Assembly (NCBI GenBank): GCA_003184365.1
Contig: NKYR01000125.1
Span: forward strand, 1-64,000
From: Evernia prunastri
Lineage: Eukaryota; Ascomycota; Lecanoromycetes; Lecanorales; Parmeliaceae
Length of the DNA stretch: 64,000 nt
Direction of reading: 5' to 3'
The notes beneath the pieces are model-generated. The model saw only the letters and a list, made by a program, of their open reading frames with translations, had not been told where the DNA came from and ran no database searches. Within the stretch, counting starts at the first letter, position 1. Each line of letters opens with the position of its first letter. Positions 43,341-54,941 of the stretch are shown here, piece after piece. A program made the translations under genes and the position numbers.

Positions 43341-44142
43341 ATGGCCAAGTCAGCCCCTCCCCCCTCCGTTCCCCATCTCACACCCCCAAGCTAACCCGCT
43401 CTTCTTGCCAACAGCTACCTCGCCTCCATCTTCGGTACGGAGCAGGACAAAGTGAACTGCTCCTTCTACTACAAAATCGGCGCCTGCCGGCACGGCGACC
43501 GCTGCAGTCGCAAACACGTCAAACCCTCCTACTCCCAAACCATCCTCCTGCCCAACCTGTACCAAAACCCGGCCTACGACCCGAAGAACAAGATGAACCC
43601 GAGCCAGCTGCAGAACCACTTTGACGCCTTCTACGAGGACTTTTGGTGCGAGATGTGCAAGTACGGCGAGCCGGAGGAGGTGGTGGTTTGCGATAACAAC
43701 AATGACCGTGCGTGATTAGCCCCCCCCCCGTTCCCTTTCCACCCCAGAACATACACTCGAGCATTAAGAGGAGGGGGCGAAAGCCATAGAAGCTGACCGC
43801 AACGGCCGTGTAGATCTCATCGGCAACGTCTACGCGCGCTTCAAGTATGAAGACTCGGCGCAAAAGGCCTGCGACGCGCTCAACAGTCGCTGGTACGCCG
43901 CGCGGCCCATCTACTGCGAACTGTCGCCCGTGACCGATTTCCGGGAGGCGTGCTGCCGGCTCAACAGCGGTGAGGGTTGCGTGAGGGGCGGTTTCTGCAA
44001 TTTCATACACCGCAAGGAGCCGAGCGCGGAGTTGGATCGGGAGTTGGAGCTCGGGACGAAGAAGTGGCTGAGGGCGAGGGGGAGGGATGAGAGGAGTATG
44101 ACCAAGAGCCCCAGTCCGGAGCCGACGAGGAAGAGGTTCTGA
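43341..44142 (+). CDS. U2 snRNP auxiliary factor small subunit (U2AF35/U2AF23)
   Basis: Three exons (43341-43348, 43415-43707, 43814-44142) give 209 residues. The protein starts MANYLASIFGTEQDKVNCSF; zinc finger 1 is CSFYYKIGACRHGDRCSRKH, a non-canonical RRM (UHM) spans FEDFWCEMCKYGEPEEVVVC through LIGNVYARFKYEDSAQKACD, and zinc finger 2 is CCRLNSGEGCVRGGFCNFIH. The C-terminus is a short RS-like tail (SMTKSPSPEPTRKRF). In the nucleus U2AF small subunit recognises the 3' splice-site AG and pairs with U2AF65. Length is close to S. pombe U2AF23 and shorter than human U2AF35, as expected for fungi. The eight-base first exon is supported by the family start MA(N/E)YLASI. Strongly GC-rich coding sequence. 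Confidence 0.95.
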
Positions 44143-44544
44143 AAGGAGGAGGGTTGAGGAGGTGTTATTGCTGCGTGATGTTGACCGCATGATGGCTGCG
44201 AACGTGGATTCTCATAGCGTGCAGCTTTTCGTGCCGGATGCGCTGTCCAGATGACGTTTTGCGGAAAAAGCAAGGCGTTGAGTCGATTAGGCATCTACAT
44301 GTACTTTAGACAAGAGGAAAGATTCATCTGCTGTTCATATTCGATTATTACTCCACTAGTGTCCCTTGCAAAGCAAGTGTATCTCTGTGATCCAAAATTC
44401 CCAAGCCCACGGCGCTGAGCCCATGCTTGTATCTATTCCAGAACCGATTCGCCATGCTTGCAACCCACCAGCCAGCCGGCAAGCAGCGCTAAACGACATT
44501 CCCATCACGCCTTCTGCGAATACTGTCCCAAGCCGGGCACATCC
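44143..44544. other. intergenic, convergent 3' ends
   Basis: About 400 bases between the U2AF gene and the tail-anchored protein gene; presumably 3' UTRs. Nothing else seen. Confidence 0.5.
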
Positions 44545-44951
44545 TCATTCGTTTGCATGCTTGAACCAATTGTTGCTTCCCAACCACGCAAACAGCGCAA
44601 TAAGAATGCCAATAGCAACGAAGAAGCAAAGCGAGATCATCCATATCCGCAACCGGTTGCGCTCGTGCTGTTTCTGCAACCAAGAATCGCTGTGCCCGTT
44701 GTCAGCATATCGTGCCTCCTTGAGGGTCCCGCATGGTGGAGGAAGACGTACGTGTGTCGGAGCTCTGGCCGAGGCATATGTGCATGAGCATGATGGGCTT
44801 CAGCTTGAGCTTGGGCTTGAGAGATCGAGGAAGATGGGTATATGCTGGTATCGACGGAGTCTCCACGGACGGCAATGGCTGGGTAGAAGGTTTTAGGGTC
44901 GAAGTTCTTGAGATGGATGGGATCATCTGGTCTGGCCATCGGATATGGCAT
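44545..44951 (-). CDS. small tail-anchored membrane protein, function unknown
   Basis: Two exons (44951-44752, 44689-44545) encode 114 residues. The start MPYPMARPDDPIHLKNFDPK leads to a hydrophilic segment with Ala/Gln and His repeats (AQAQAEAHHAHAH). The second exon gives DSWLQKQHERNRLRIW, then one hydrophobic segment (MISLCFFVAIGILIALFAWL) and a short tail GSNNWFKHANE. One C-terminal helix with about 11 lumenal residues is the layout of a tail-anchored protein inserted post-translationally. I recognise no family. The clean intron and helix make a real gene likely. Confidence 0.65.
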
Positions 44952-45972
44952 TGCTGTTCTTTGGCCAAGAAGACCTAGACGCCTGGGTGATGGGTGTAGC
45001 AATCAAGCGGCGGGTGCTTGTTTCGAACCCTGGTACACGAATGAAGTCCCGAACACTGAGATGCTGATTTAGTTGATGAGCTCACGAGAGTCTTGATATT
45101 CTTAGGAGCTGGGCGCCGAGCAACGGTACCCCGGGGTAGACTGTGCTCGTACAAACGAATGTGAAAGACAAGGGATAAGAAGACGGAAAGGGACGGGAAG
45201 ATGATACACTCAAGTACCCCAGGGCTCGGTAGAGCAAAGGAGGGTATAAGAACCATGGAGAATTCGCCATAGCCAAGGAAAAGCCCACGTTAGTCAGATC
45301 GCTTCACAATGTGCTGAAATGTCCAGACCCTCAGCACATTCTTTACCCACACGGTAACGGTGGATGCTCAGCTGAAGATCAAGCACATAAGAGCACCATT
45401 TGATTTCTACTTTGCGGTGTTGTGAAACTTGAAAAGAGCACAGCAGCTGGTCTTTAAAGTAGCGGTCGATGTCGATTGGGGGCCTCTTGAAGCTTTGCTA
45501 ACATTCGGGCCAATGAGGCTCAAGCGCGAGTCGGCTTCGCGTGGGATGCAAAGCTAGATCTACGATAACGTCCAGCCTGGGTCGGTAATCGCAGCTAATG
45601 ATATCATTGATGATAGCATTCCAAGCGGTGCTTAGGATACAAGCTTCAACCGCTTCACACGGCGTCTGCGGACCTCATATTGTATGCGCCGCGATTCACT
45701 ATCAACGCAATAATCGCAGCGAAGGGTTCCAACGTCTAATCTGTGTGGTAGGGAAGACATTAGCAATCTGTCTCGGTCTATTGGAGAGATGCTTTGGAAC
45801 GGTGCAAGTGTTGGATGCAGTATCAGCCGTGGTGACTTCTTTTGCAATAATCTTCAAGTCATGGGCGTAGAAACCATCTTTTTGGACCTCCAATATTTGT
45901 GCTCCTCCTCGAAAGCTCCATTGGTGCACTGTCTTCAAGCCATCGCTGACGCGTCTTTCTCAAGAGTGGTTT
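44952..45972. other. intergenic
   Basis: Holds the promoter of the tail-anchored protein gene and the 3' flank of the deacetylase gene. Short open frames show no recognisable content. Confidence 0.5.
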
Positions 45973-47415
45973 TCATCCCCTTCTTTCCTTCTTCCTTCTA
46001 GACCGCTCCCTCTCTTCCATCTCTTCAAAGACTTCCCTTTCTAACTCGTCCCTCAACCCGCCCAAGTCTGGCGGTATGTGCTGCATCTGTACACTCGGCG
46101 CTCCCTGGAGGTACCGCAACTGCTCCATAATCCCCATTACCACACTTTCCAAGTAAACTCTACTATTCTTGTTCTCGTACCGATTCAAGTCTAATTTGGG
46201 GAAAAGGGTATTTTCGTTACCAAAGTGTTCTAAGAAAGGTGTGTGAGCAGGAAGATTCGGATGCACCTCCGCGCCAATGCACAAGCTAGTCTCATAAGCC
46301 CATGCTTTGGCCACATTCCGTGCTGTGTACCCTCCACCGCCGAGTACCAGGAGGGGCAAGTTGAATGTTTTGACGAAGGCTACACATGCGCCATGTGCTT
46401 TGATATTGACGTTGAAGCAACCTAGTCGATCTCCACCAAGTGAGTCGGCGCCACATTGAAGGACGATCGCGGTTGGATTGTAGTGGCGCACACAGGGCCT
46501 CACTATATCTTCAAAAAGTTTAATGTATTGCGCATCCTCGATGCCGTCATGTAGGGGTACGTTGAGAGAATGGTGGGCGCCAGGACTTGCATTGTTATCG
46601 GGGCCCGTGTCGTCCAGTGCGCCAGTACCGGGAAAGAACTCGGCTCTATTGTACTTATGGAATGAAAGTGTCATAACGCGGTCTGTGGACCAGAAGGCTT
46701 GTTCGACGCCATCACCGTGGTGGACGTCGATGTCAATGTAGAGGACTCGAGGGTGATGAAGGAGTAGTTGAAGGATAGCGAGGACAATGTCATTGATATA
46801 GCAAAATCCAGAAGCCTCAGTCTTTTTGGCATGATGCAGCCCCCCTGACCAGTTGATGGCAATGTTCGACTGGTGGTTTGTGAGCTTGCGGGCTGCATCG
46901 AGAGAGGCTCCTGCGTAGAGCGAACAATAGTTGTAGAGCCCGTCGAAGATCGGACAGTCGTCACCAGTGTTGTATGCGTAGGTCTGGCTGTCGGGATCCC
47001 ATGTGTTGTCCGACGGAGTAACTCTAAAGGTTGTAATTCAGCGATGCCAAAGCAACACTAGATACGTATCGACGACCGCTTACCTTTGCAAGAACTCAAT
47101 ATAATCTGCGCTGTGAAAGTCTTTTAACTCTTGACTTGAAGCCGCCCTAGGTATGTAGATGTCCATTGCTTCATGCATACCATAGGCCATGACAATCTTG
47201 TTTGTCAAGGTCAGTCGCCATGGCTTCATAGGGTGCTTCTGCCCAAAATGCATCTGCTCCATGTCAGGGTTGGCATGATAGGAAACGGTGTACCCCTTGG
47301 GCTTTTTGATTCCATTGTTCCAAACTTCTCTTCGAATCTTCTCATCGACGGTGAACGTGGATGTATTTCCGGGCTGGGGGTGTTTGTAGTCTTGAACTAC
47401 AGATGTCTTCGCCAT
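45973..47415 (-). CDS. class I histone deacetylase, Hos2/HosA type
   Basis: Two exons (47415-47084, 47023-45973) give 460 residues. HPMKPWRLTLTNKIVMAYGM is characteristic of the Hos2/HDAC3 branch, where Rpd3 has PHR. Catalytic motifs are complete: NWSGGLHHAKKTEASGFCYI, VLYIDIDVHHGDGVEQAF (zinc-binding Asp-x-His), LQCGADSLGGDRLG, and LVLGGGGYTARNVAKAW with the transition-state Tyr. A charged C-terminal tail (EEMEERERSRRKKERR) follows. Hos2 is the catalytic subunit of the nuclear Set3 complex in yeast and deacetylates H3 and H4 tails; Aspergillus HosA and Neurospora HDA-3 are orthologues. The gene is divergent from the Yng2-like gene. Confidence 0.94.
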
Positions 47416-48083
47416 ATCGCTTTCTGTTCATCTCCCTTCCTTCTCTCAACCGGAGTACATTCTCTTCTCCACCATCAGTTGCTCCTCTCATATTCAAGAT
47501 GGGTTGTGTGCTGCTGCTGTTAAAGTAGAGAGAAAGTGCATGAGGATCGTCAGGAACAGATGTGAAAGCAAGGGCAGCCGAGATGCGCCTTACCTAAGAT
47601 AGCTACGGCTCGGCTCGCACTCCCCAACGAAACCTGTGACGCTCTCAGCTTGATCAGCAGAGAAAACAACACGAGTGTCATCGAGAAGCATCTCGAAAGA
47701 ATATCGATTCATTGCATCAACATTACTATTTTCCATCATTCATCATCCAAGTAAAATATCTCTGACTTTGACGCGACTACAGTAAAACACCGTGCGATAA
47801 ATTGCTTTACTTTAAAGTCGAGGATTGCGATCACTCTTCGGGGGCAAACCCTAGGCTGTAGGTACGTGAAAAGGGGCGATGGTTTGTGCATAAACACTGC
47901 CATTTTCTTTGGATTATTCGAAAACATATCCGTATCACGCGAATTTTATCCTACAATCTTAGATTTCTTCAAATCTATGAAAATTATCCAAGGCAACAAC
48001 TTCTATCCGCTGCCAAGAGTAAATTATTCAACAAAGACAATAAAAGATACAGCAAGACATCTTCCGCCCTCTTTTCTTTGAGC
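47416..48083. promoter_or_regulatory. shared divergent promoter between deacetylase and Yng2-like genes
   Basis: 668 bases separate the two start codons. No TATA box or named site is clear. The half nearer 48083 is AT-rich. Confidence 0.55.
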
Positions 48084-49378
48084 ATGGCGATGGCGGAAGA
48101 TGCAGCTTCCGTTCTAGAACAGTTCGTTCAAGATGGTAAATCCATGGAACATGCTTCTTGCCTGTATAAAACTCACCTCCGTACACAGTGGCAAACCTAC
48201 CCGCCGAAATCGCTCATCTTCTCGAAGAAATCCAAGCCAAAGATCGAGTTGTCCAAGAGTGTCGAAGTATCATCGCAGCTCGCGACCTCAGCATTCAAAA
48301 GTTCCTCAAGCTGCATGGAGCCGGTCAATCGAATCCCAAAGAAGAAGGCTATTGCAAGATCGTAATGGACAATTTCGACAAAGCGCAAATTGTCCAAGAA
48401 GAAAAAGTCGGCCTGAGTGAGAAAGCTGCTTTGTTGGTAAGTGTCCCCTCTGTCTCCCTTTCCGGTCAGCAGGATGGTATTCAGATCTTGCTAATACCAT
48501 CTCTCCAGCTGGATCGCCAAATCAAACGCCTTGACTTCAAAATCCGCGATCTCCAAAACGAAGGCGCCATACAACCAGACCCGCAGCTCCCCTCCCTCCT
48601 GAATAACACCCTCAGCACGCGTTTTCCACCCCTCTCATCCACCACAACTGGCGGCCCAAATCCTCTGCACCCTCTGTCTGGGAACGCCGGCCCTTCCACT
48701 ACCATTGCCAACAATCCCATCACTCGCGTCGTCCAGCCATCAGTATCCGCTCGGCAGCCATCACCGCTGCAAACGACCGCCCCAGCCACTCATCTCAATC
48801 AAGCGCGCAATGCGCATCGTTCTCCCTCAACCGATCCGTCGAAGCGTAGGCGATTGAATCCGCATCATCTTTCTATTCCCGCCACGTCTTCGTCGCTCCG
48901 TCAATCATCCCTTGGGCCTGGCACTCCGAAAACGGATCTTGCAGCCTCCCGTGGCAGTAGCGCAGGTCCAACACGCCCGACTAACAAGAAACCCGCGAAT
49001 GGACGCGCTGTCGCACCTCCTCACGCACGCATCGGACACCTCAATCCCACTGCTACCAAGAAATCCAATGCCGCCGGATCCCGACGCCGTGGAAACCAAC
49101 ACAATAAAAAGTCTGGAACCCCACTATCGACAACGGGGGACGACGACAGCGTGATGGGAGATGAGAATGACGAAGATGTAGAGATTGAAGAAGGGGACGA
49201 CGAGGGGGAGGGAGATGACAAAAAGTATTGTATATGTCACAGTGTGAGTTATGGGAACATGGTTGCCTGTGATAATGATGATTGTCCCAATGAGTGGTTT
49301 CATTGGAGTTGCGTGTCTGTTACGAAGGAGCCGGTGGGCAAGTGGTATTGTCCGGATTGTATGAGAGGCAGGACGTAA
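48084..49378 (+). CDS. ING-family PHD-finger protein, Yng2-like NuA4 subunit
   Basis: Three exons (48084-48135, 48189-48436, 48509-49378) give 389 residues. The N-terminal ING domain reads DAASVLEQFVQD-VANLPAEI, AHLLEEIQAKDRVVQECRSI, QEEKVGLSEKAALLLDRQIK. A Ser/Pro/Thr-rich middle follows, then an acidic stretch (GDDDSVMGDENDEDVEIEEG) and a C-terminal PHD finger: YCICHSVSYGNMVACDNDDC, EWFHWSCVSV, GKWYCPDC, with all zinc ligands and the aromatic residues of H3K4me3 readers. Yng2 is a subunit of the NuA4 histone acetyltransferase; the related Pho23 belongs to the Rpd3L deacetylase. The N-terminal sequence fits Yng2 better, but Pho23 is not excluded. Confidence 0.88.
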
Positions 49379-50340
49379 GGAGGGTGCTCTGGTGTGACGC
49401 GAATGAAAATGTGTGGAAAATGAATAGAAGCTAGTAGAGATATTTTGAGAAAGGAGCCAGATCGCCGGAAATCATCGATTTTGCTCACAAAAAGCACGTA
49501 TCAGACGCTCGACCTGAGGAGGTTACAGAAGGACAAACCCAGCAGTAAAGACCACCAGTAATACCTTCCCTACGCTGCTTCTTTCCTTAGCCCTTGTCGA
49601 TCCTTGGGCCGTACTCAAGCCCACCTTCTGCGGCTTTGGAAGTGTGACCAACTAGAGAAGAACGTTATGGGGAAGGCATCCAGTCAAATTCCCTCTCGTT
49701 ATCCACTGAAAGCTTCCATGTAGGGTACCCACCTTTGCTCTGTGCAATCAAGGTACGGGCGAATGCTCCTCTTAAGTCAATTCCATTCTGTTGTGAAACC
49801 ACGACAGTATGATTCATAAGCCGGTGAATCCACCTGATGTGAAGCCCACGAGATTGCTGAATCCGATAGAGTCATACAGCATCTAATAGGCTCTCGTTCA
49901 AGCACTTTGTAATATCTTTTGAGGTTAAGACGTTCAGTTGCTAGCGTGACTCCTGTTCCGCCTGAGATCAGACTGGATCCCGACGTGTGATACAATGTCG
50001 TAGAAAAGGCGTATGGACATGCTCCTGGGATCTCCTCGAGTCTGATGATGATTGACATGGTGATTGTATAGAATAATTGCGCGTGGGATAGAGGAGGTGC
50101 TGAGGACGGATCACTGAACGTCATTTTCCTGGCTTCCGGTCCCTCGGCTGTAAGGCTTTTGACCAACGTTCGGATTCCTTGAAACCCCGAACTCTTGCCT
50201 GCCTTGAAACCTCTTCGACAAATAATATGTGTCTTGCCCATTCCCTTACCACTCCTGCTCTTACTACCCTCTACTTAGGACTCACATCATACCTTCAAAG
50301 CAGCTTCCGACACTACTAGTGGTACTACGCGGCATTCAAG
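49379..50340. other. intergenic: promoter of the OSBP gene
   Basis: A minus-strand open frame (50241-49777, 154 codons) has no domain or intron and covers the OSBP promoter; I do not accept it as a gene. Confidence 0.45.
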
Positions 50341-52348
50341 ATGCCTTTAGGCCTCCACAAGCACGGCGACGATCATCGGCGCATGTCGCTGAGCAGTCAG
50401 TCTTGACCTCTATCCCTGGCCTCAATCTAAGCTTGGAAACTAATGGACAGCTAAATAGGAAAAGCGGCAGACGAAGGGAGTGCCGAAGCTGCTGGCGGTG
50501 ACGATGAAACTGGTCAGAGAAACCGCTCCACCCTGCCCTGACCAAAACTTCTGACAAAATCCTAGTGGTGGAACCAGATCAGGGGAATGGTCAGTGAAGA
50601 GCTATGCAACGGGCTGCTACGTCTGTCAAAGATGTTGGTGCGAATACTGAAGCGCCGGCGGCTTGGTAGTACTATCTCATATCATATCACAATTGCGGCC
50701 AGGCGCAGACTTGAACAAAGTCACCCTACCTACGTTCATATTAGAGCCGAAATCTATGCTGGAACGGATAACGAAGTATGCCTTCGCGTCTCTGGTTCTG
50801 GCGGATTTCTAACGATCTGTAATAGCTTCATGGCACACCCTGAGACCCTCCTTCCTATGCCCGAAATCGAAGATCCAACACAGCGTTTCGTTTCGGTGGT
50901 CAAATTCTACTTGAGCGGCTGGCATATCAAACCACCGTACGTCGGCTTTCGCTAGTATAAAGATCACGTTAGAAGTGCTGGCTGAAGACAATTGCAGGGG
51001 CGTGAAGAAACCTCTCAATCCAATCCTTGGCGAAACCTTTACCTGTTGTTGGGAATATCCGGATCATACTCGAGGATACTACATCTCAGAGCAAACATCA
51101 CATCACCCTCCAAAGTCAAGCTACTTCTTCATGGCACCTGAATACAATATACGAATAGATGGGGCATTGAAGCCAAGAAGTAAATTCTTGGGCAATTCAG
51201 CTGCAAGTCTGATGGAGGGTGTAGGCGTTCTGCGATTTATGAACAGGGGCAAAACGCGAGGCGGAGAGAGATAGTATGCAGGCATACCACGACAATGCTT
51301 GGCAAAGCTGACAGTATGTTACTTAGCTTCCTCACCCAGCCGAACATGTACGCGCGTGGAATATTATTCGGAAAGATGAAATACGAATTGGGCGACCACA
51401 GTTTCATTAAATGTCCCGAAAACGGCCTGAGTGCAGACGTTGAATTCAAGACCAAAGGATACTTTGGTGGGACCTACAACGCCATAGGCGGAAGCATCAA
51501 GAACGAAAAGACTGGGGAGACTTTGTTCGAGCTCTCAGGCATGTGGAGTGGCGAGATGGTACTGAAGGATGTCAGGGTACGGAAACAGAGTAGATACCCT
51601 TGGTACACTGCCCTGCTAAATTATATACAGACTGGCCATAAAGAAGTTCTCTTCGATGCGTCACATGCAAAGCACACGCCTCCGATCGTACGACCAATTG
51701 AAGAACAAGACGAGCGGGAGTCGCAGAAGCTGTGGCTCAAGACCGTGGCAGCCATCAAGGAGTCAAACCATACCGCTGCGACAGAAGAAAAATCAAAAGT
51801 AGAAGACAGACAACGGGATGAGACCGCAAAGAGAGCGGAGCAGGGGATCGAGTGGCAGCCAAAACTATTCCGACCAATTCGCGGAGGCCCTGGCGGACCA
51901 GAAGAGGGAGAGGAAGACCTGGATTGGATATTGAACGCAAACATGTATGTATTTGGCTGAAATGCTCGGACTGACTTGAGCTGACAGTGCTAGCGATGGT
52001 GCTACCTCTGAAGAAAAAACTAAGCAGATCGTCGCCCTGGCTCCCATACTCAGAGGTCAACAACACAACCAGCAAAGTAAGGCTTCTCAGCCTCAGCCGA
52101 GCCAAAAGACATCACAACCACCCAATTTGCCACAGCAGCAGACGGCAGGTCACGACGACTTGATCGATTTCGGCCAGTCAAGTCCAGCCCCAATCACTTC
52201 TGCGCCAGTAGGACGGAGTGATCCAATGCAATTTCAACAAAATGCCCCTCCAGGGATGCAAGCGCCATTACAGCCAGGCCATCCAATAACACGTGTCGAC
52301 ACGAAAACAAGTGACTTGGATGAATTCGTTGACGCACCAGGATATTAG
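50341..52348 (+). CDS. oxysterol-binding protein-related protein (Osh6/Osh7-like)
   Basis: Eight exons (50341-50395, 50459-50512, 50566-50589, 50670-50775, 50826-50936, 50998-51273, 51327-51944, 51988-52348) give 534 residues. The ORD begins VEPDQGNVLSHIISQLRPG, LPTFILEPKSMLERITNFM, then GVKKPLNPILGETFTC and the signature SEQTSHHPPKSSYFFMAPE, with FKTKGYFGGTYNAIGG and HAKHTPPIVRP. There is no PH or ankyrin domain. Yeast Osh6/Osh7 exchange phosphatidylserine for PI4P at ER-plasma membrane contacts; this subgroup is the best match, and the HH motif needed for PI4P binding is present. The C-terminal 120 residues are Gln/Pro-rich with an acidic HDDLIDFGQ element and end DLDEFVDAPGY. The six short 5' exons are only resolvable by matching the family sequence. 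Confidence 0.9.
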
Positions 52349-53488
52349 ATAGAGCCTCGGATGCGACCTTGCTCATGGAAGAGAGTGACGACAGGAACGG
52401 CGTGGTAGATCTTCATTTGGCTTGGCGAAATATCCACGAAGCCTCATAAAAGGGGAGTTATGGTTTTTGCAATTTTCCCTCGATTCAACAGCATGTTTAG
52501 CCGAACAGCATCTTCATTCAATAAATGTCCACCTTTCACAAATAGCTAGGGAATGGGTTGCTTTTCAACCAAGTTGAGCTCACCTCTTCCTGCACGCTAT
52601 CAACTACCTTTCTATGACCCTACGAAGACTCTAGCTAAAGACACCCATCCGCGCCTGCTCTCGCACTATTCATGCCATCGATTCATCTCTTTCACACATG
52701 TTGGCAGCCATGTATTACCACTAGAGCGCTTGTCCTTCTCCCTTCACCTGTTTCTTCCCAGTGCACCTGAGCGCTTATACGGACATACTCCGTCTCTGTC
52801 TTGGTCTTCTACTCACACTGATCACGCCTCGATTCAATGGCGTGAGATTCCAACCGTATGTATCCTGTGCTTCCAAGCTGCATCAAGATCGTGTCCATAT
52901 TTCGTTTAGAAGAGCCACCGAAAGTAAAGGGAGAGAAAAAATGTTATGGAACGGCTGTTGGGAGAATGAACGGCGTGCACCTCGACCGCATGACAGCGCT
53001 TACGTTTCTCTTCCCACGATCACCAAAGGAAGACCACGAGAAATCGCTAGGTCATTTCCTCCACCATTGCATAGTGAACCGCCTTCCGCCCAGCCTCTTG
53101 CATCGCCCTTCAGAGATCCTAGGCCCATTTTCTCCACCTTTCACGCCATCCAATACCAACAGGTAGCCTTTCTCACGACTCTTTAGGCCTGCGGCAGCTT
53201 TTCTCGGCAGCCGCTTTGCGATCCGTCAACATCCTAGCCGCGAGGCCCCAACACCAAAGCCAATCCGTATCCGCAACGCTCACGCCGAGATTCCGCCCCA
53301 GCTTCGCATCGTAAGACTTTTCTTGTATTGCCCAGATTCGATATACCAACATGGAACTTCCGCAAGCCATTCGTCGGCCGCCACCCTCCGTGAGATGTTC
53401 CGTAGTCTACGGCCCTTGATTACCAAGACTGAGATTTTGTAAGTTCAAGCCTGCCATGCAGCCTACTTCCCGGAATATGCACACCCAG
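52349..53488. other. intergenic
   Basis: Open frames at 52553-53186 overlap one another and lack domains. Around 53187-53310 the plus strand reads LRQLFSAAALRSVNILAARP, which resembles a mitochondrial presequence, but no start or downstream protein can be attached to it. Confidence 0.4.
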
Positions 53489-53808
53489 TCAAGGTGCACT
53501 GGATTTCGCTCGACGTAGCCGTCGAGTCTTCAAGTGGAAGCCGATGCTCTTGATGCCGGTCAGCGTCTCCGGTGTTCGATCCTTCACGCACGGTAGCACA
53601 GCGGTCATACTATAGAAGAAAAACGTCTTCTCTTGGTTAAATGTGGAGTGAGCTTGCCTTCGGATCTCCTGATTGGTGCGTAAGAGACCCGGGCTCAAAT
53701 CCGAGTCGTGATTGACGACCCTTAAATAGATGGTTTCGACGACATCATGTGTCTGTCGATCGATGGAGTTGCGATAGTCGTTCCTTGCCCTTCCAGGAGC
53801 ACCGAAAA
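53489..53808 (-). pseudogene. F-box-like protein fragment without start
   Basis: The minus-strand frame is open for about 106 codons but has no ATG and begins after a TAG at 53811. It reads NSIDRQTHDVVETIYLRVVN, then LSPGLLRTNQEIRRQAHSTF and FFFYSMTAVLPCVKD. The LLRTNQEIRRQAHSTFNQE segment resembles the 'former-exon' motif common after F-box-type N-termini in fungal proteins. Either a 5' exon is missing or this is a remnant. Confidence 0.4.
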
Positions 53809-54941
53809 TCTATCATAAAATGACAGAGGATCCTCGCGTTGTGATAGGGTTTTCTGGATCGTTTGTCGGAACGTCTCGTGGTTTTTGTATTGGTCCAGAC
53901 CCATGTCCGATACGTAGACACTGTCTTCATCGACGTTACCTTCCCTGAAAGGAATAGAAAAGGGGAAAATGTTGTTGCCTATGAATGTGGTATCCTGCAA
54001 AGGAGTGGGAAGAAAACTCCAGCGGAATCTGAACGATTAAGGGCTAGTGATGGATCTTCTATTCGGAGTGCTTTTACAACAGTCGCTGTCTTTTCATATC
54101 TTAAAGCGGCACCTCTCCTCTGCAGCTAGTGGAGATGCCCTTCGAGGACAGAGGACCCTTTCAAGGGGGTCGAAACCTCGTCTCAGGAGAGATCGCAATA
54201 CAGCCGTACACATATCGGATCCCAAGGCCCAAGGTCTTCAGGCTGACAGCTGATTGCCACTATCATCTCGATACCTTTGTTACGGATGTTTTTACAACAT
54301 ATCTTCACTACGAAGGATTTCAACACGTTGATCAAGATGCAATCGTTGTAACATGCCCTCTTTGCACATTCGCCAAAGCATTCTCTTCGTGTTTTCCTTT
54401 CCAATTACCATGTTGTACATGTCTTCTCAGCTCGATGTGTTTACCTATCTTGTTATTTTTGTCAGCACATGCCCTTCACATGTTTCAACAAATGGGATTG
54501 ACACGGCTAGCTGGGAGATCGACATAGGAGATGCAAGAGGAGTCGAATGATGGATCATGGCGTATCTGCCAGTCCTTGGATACACAGTCCGACAATCTTT
54601 GCTTATTGAAGGCCTCCTGTGTCGCTGCTATTTCTTTATCAAGCAGACCGTGTTTGCGCTTACATTTTCTCACCCTTCGCTCTTTGCTATCTGTACCAGG
54701 GAAACCCCAGGCAGAAGCCCGTTGCGCAGAGCATCTTGCCAGCAAACCGAAGTATCTAGCACTTCGTCTCTTGAAGACTTTGGGATAGATTTATCTCTTT
54801 ACGAAAATACGAAACCTTCTGAAGCGTCTCCCGGGTCGTTCGAGAATCCGTACCCAGAGACCACGATTTCCAGATGATATGAATCAGCAGATCGTAGCAG
54901 AACGATACTCGTACGTTGTCTCAACTGTGCATCCCCAGAGT
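53809..54941. other. gene-poor segment
   Basis: Overlapping open frames of 70-130 codons occur on both strands with no recognisable family; the region could include more of the degraded F-box-like locus. Confidence 0.4.

Noticed and set aside
49777..50241. 154-codon minus-strand open frame beginning MGKTHIICRRGF
   Set aside because: It has no recognisable domain or intron and sits entirely in the promoter of the OSBP gene; probably a chance frame.
53187..53310. Plus-strand peptide LRQLFSAAALRSVNILAARP resembling a mitochondrial presequence
   Set aside because: No start codon in frame and no mature protein follows; checked against the mitochondrial bL34 pattern without success.
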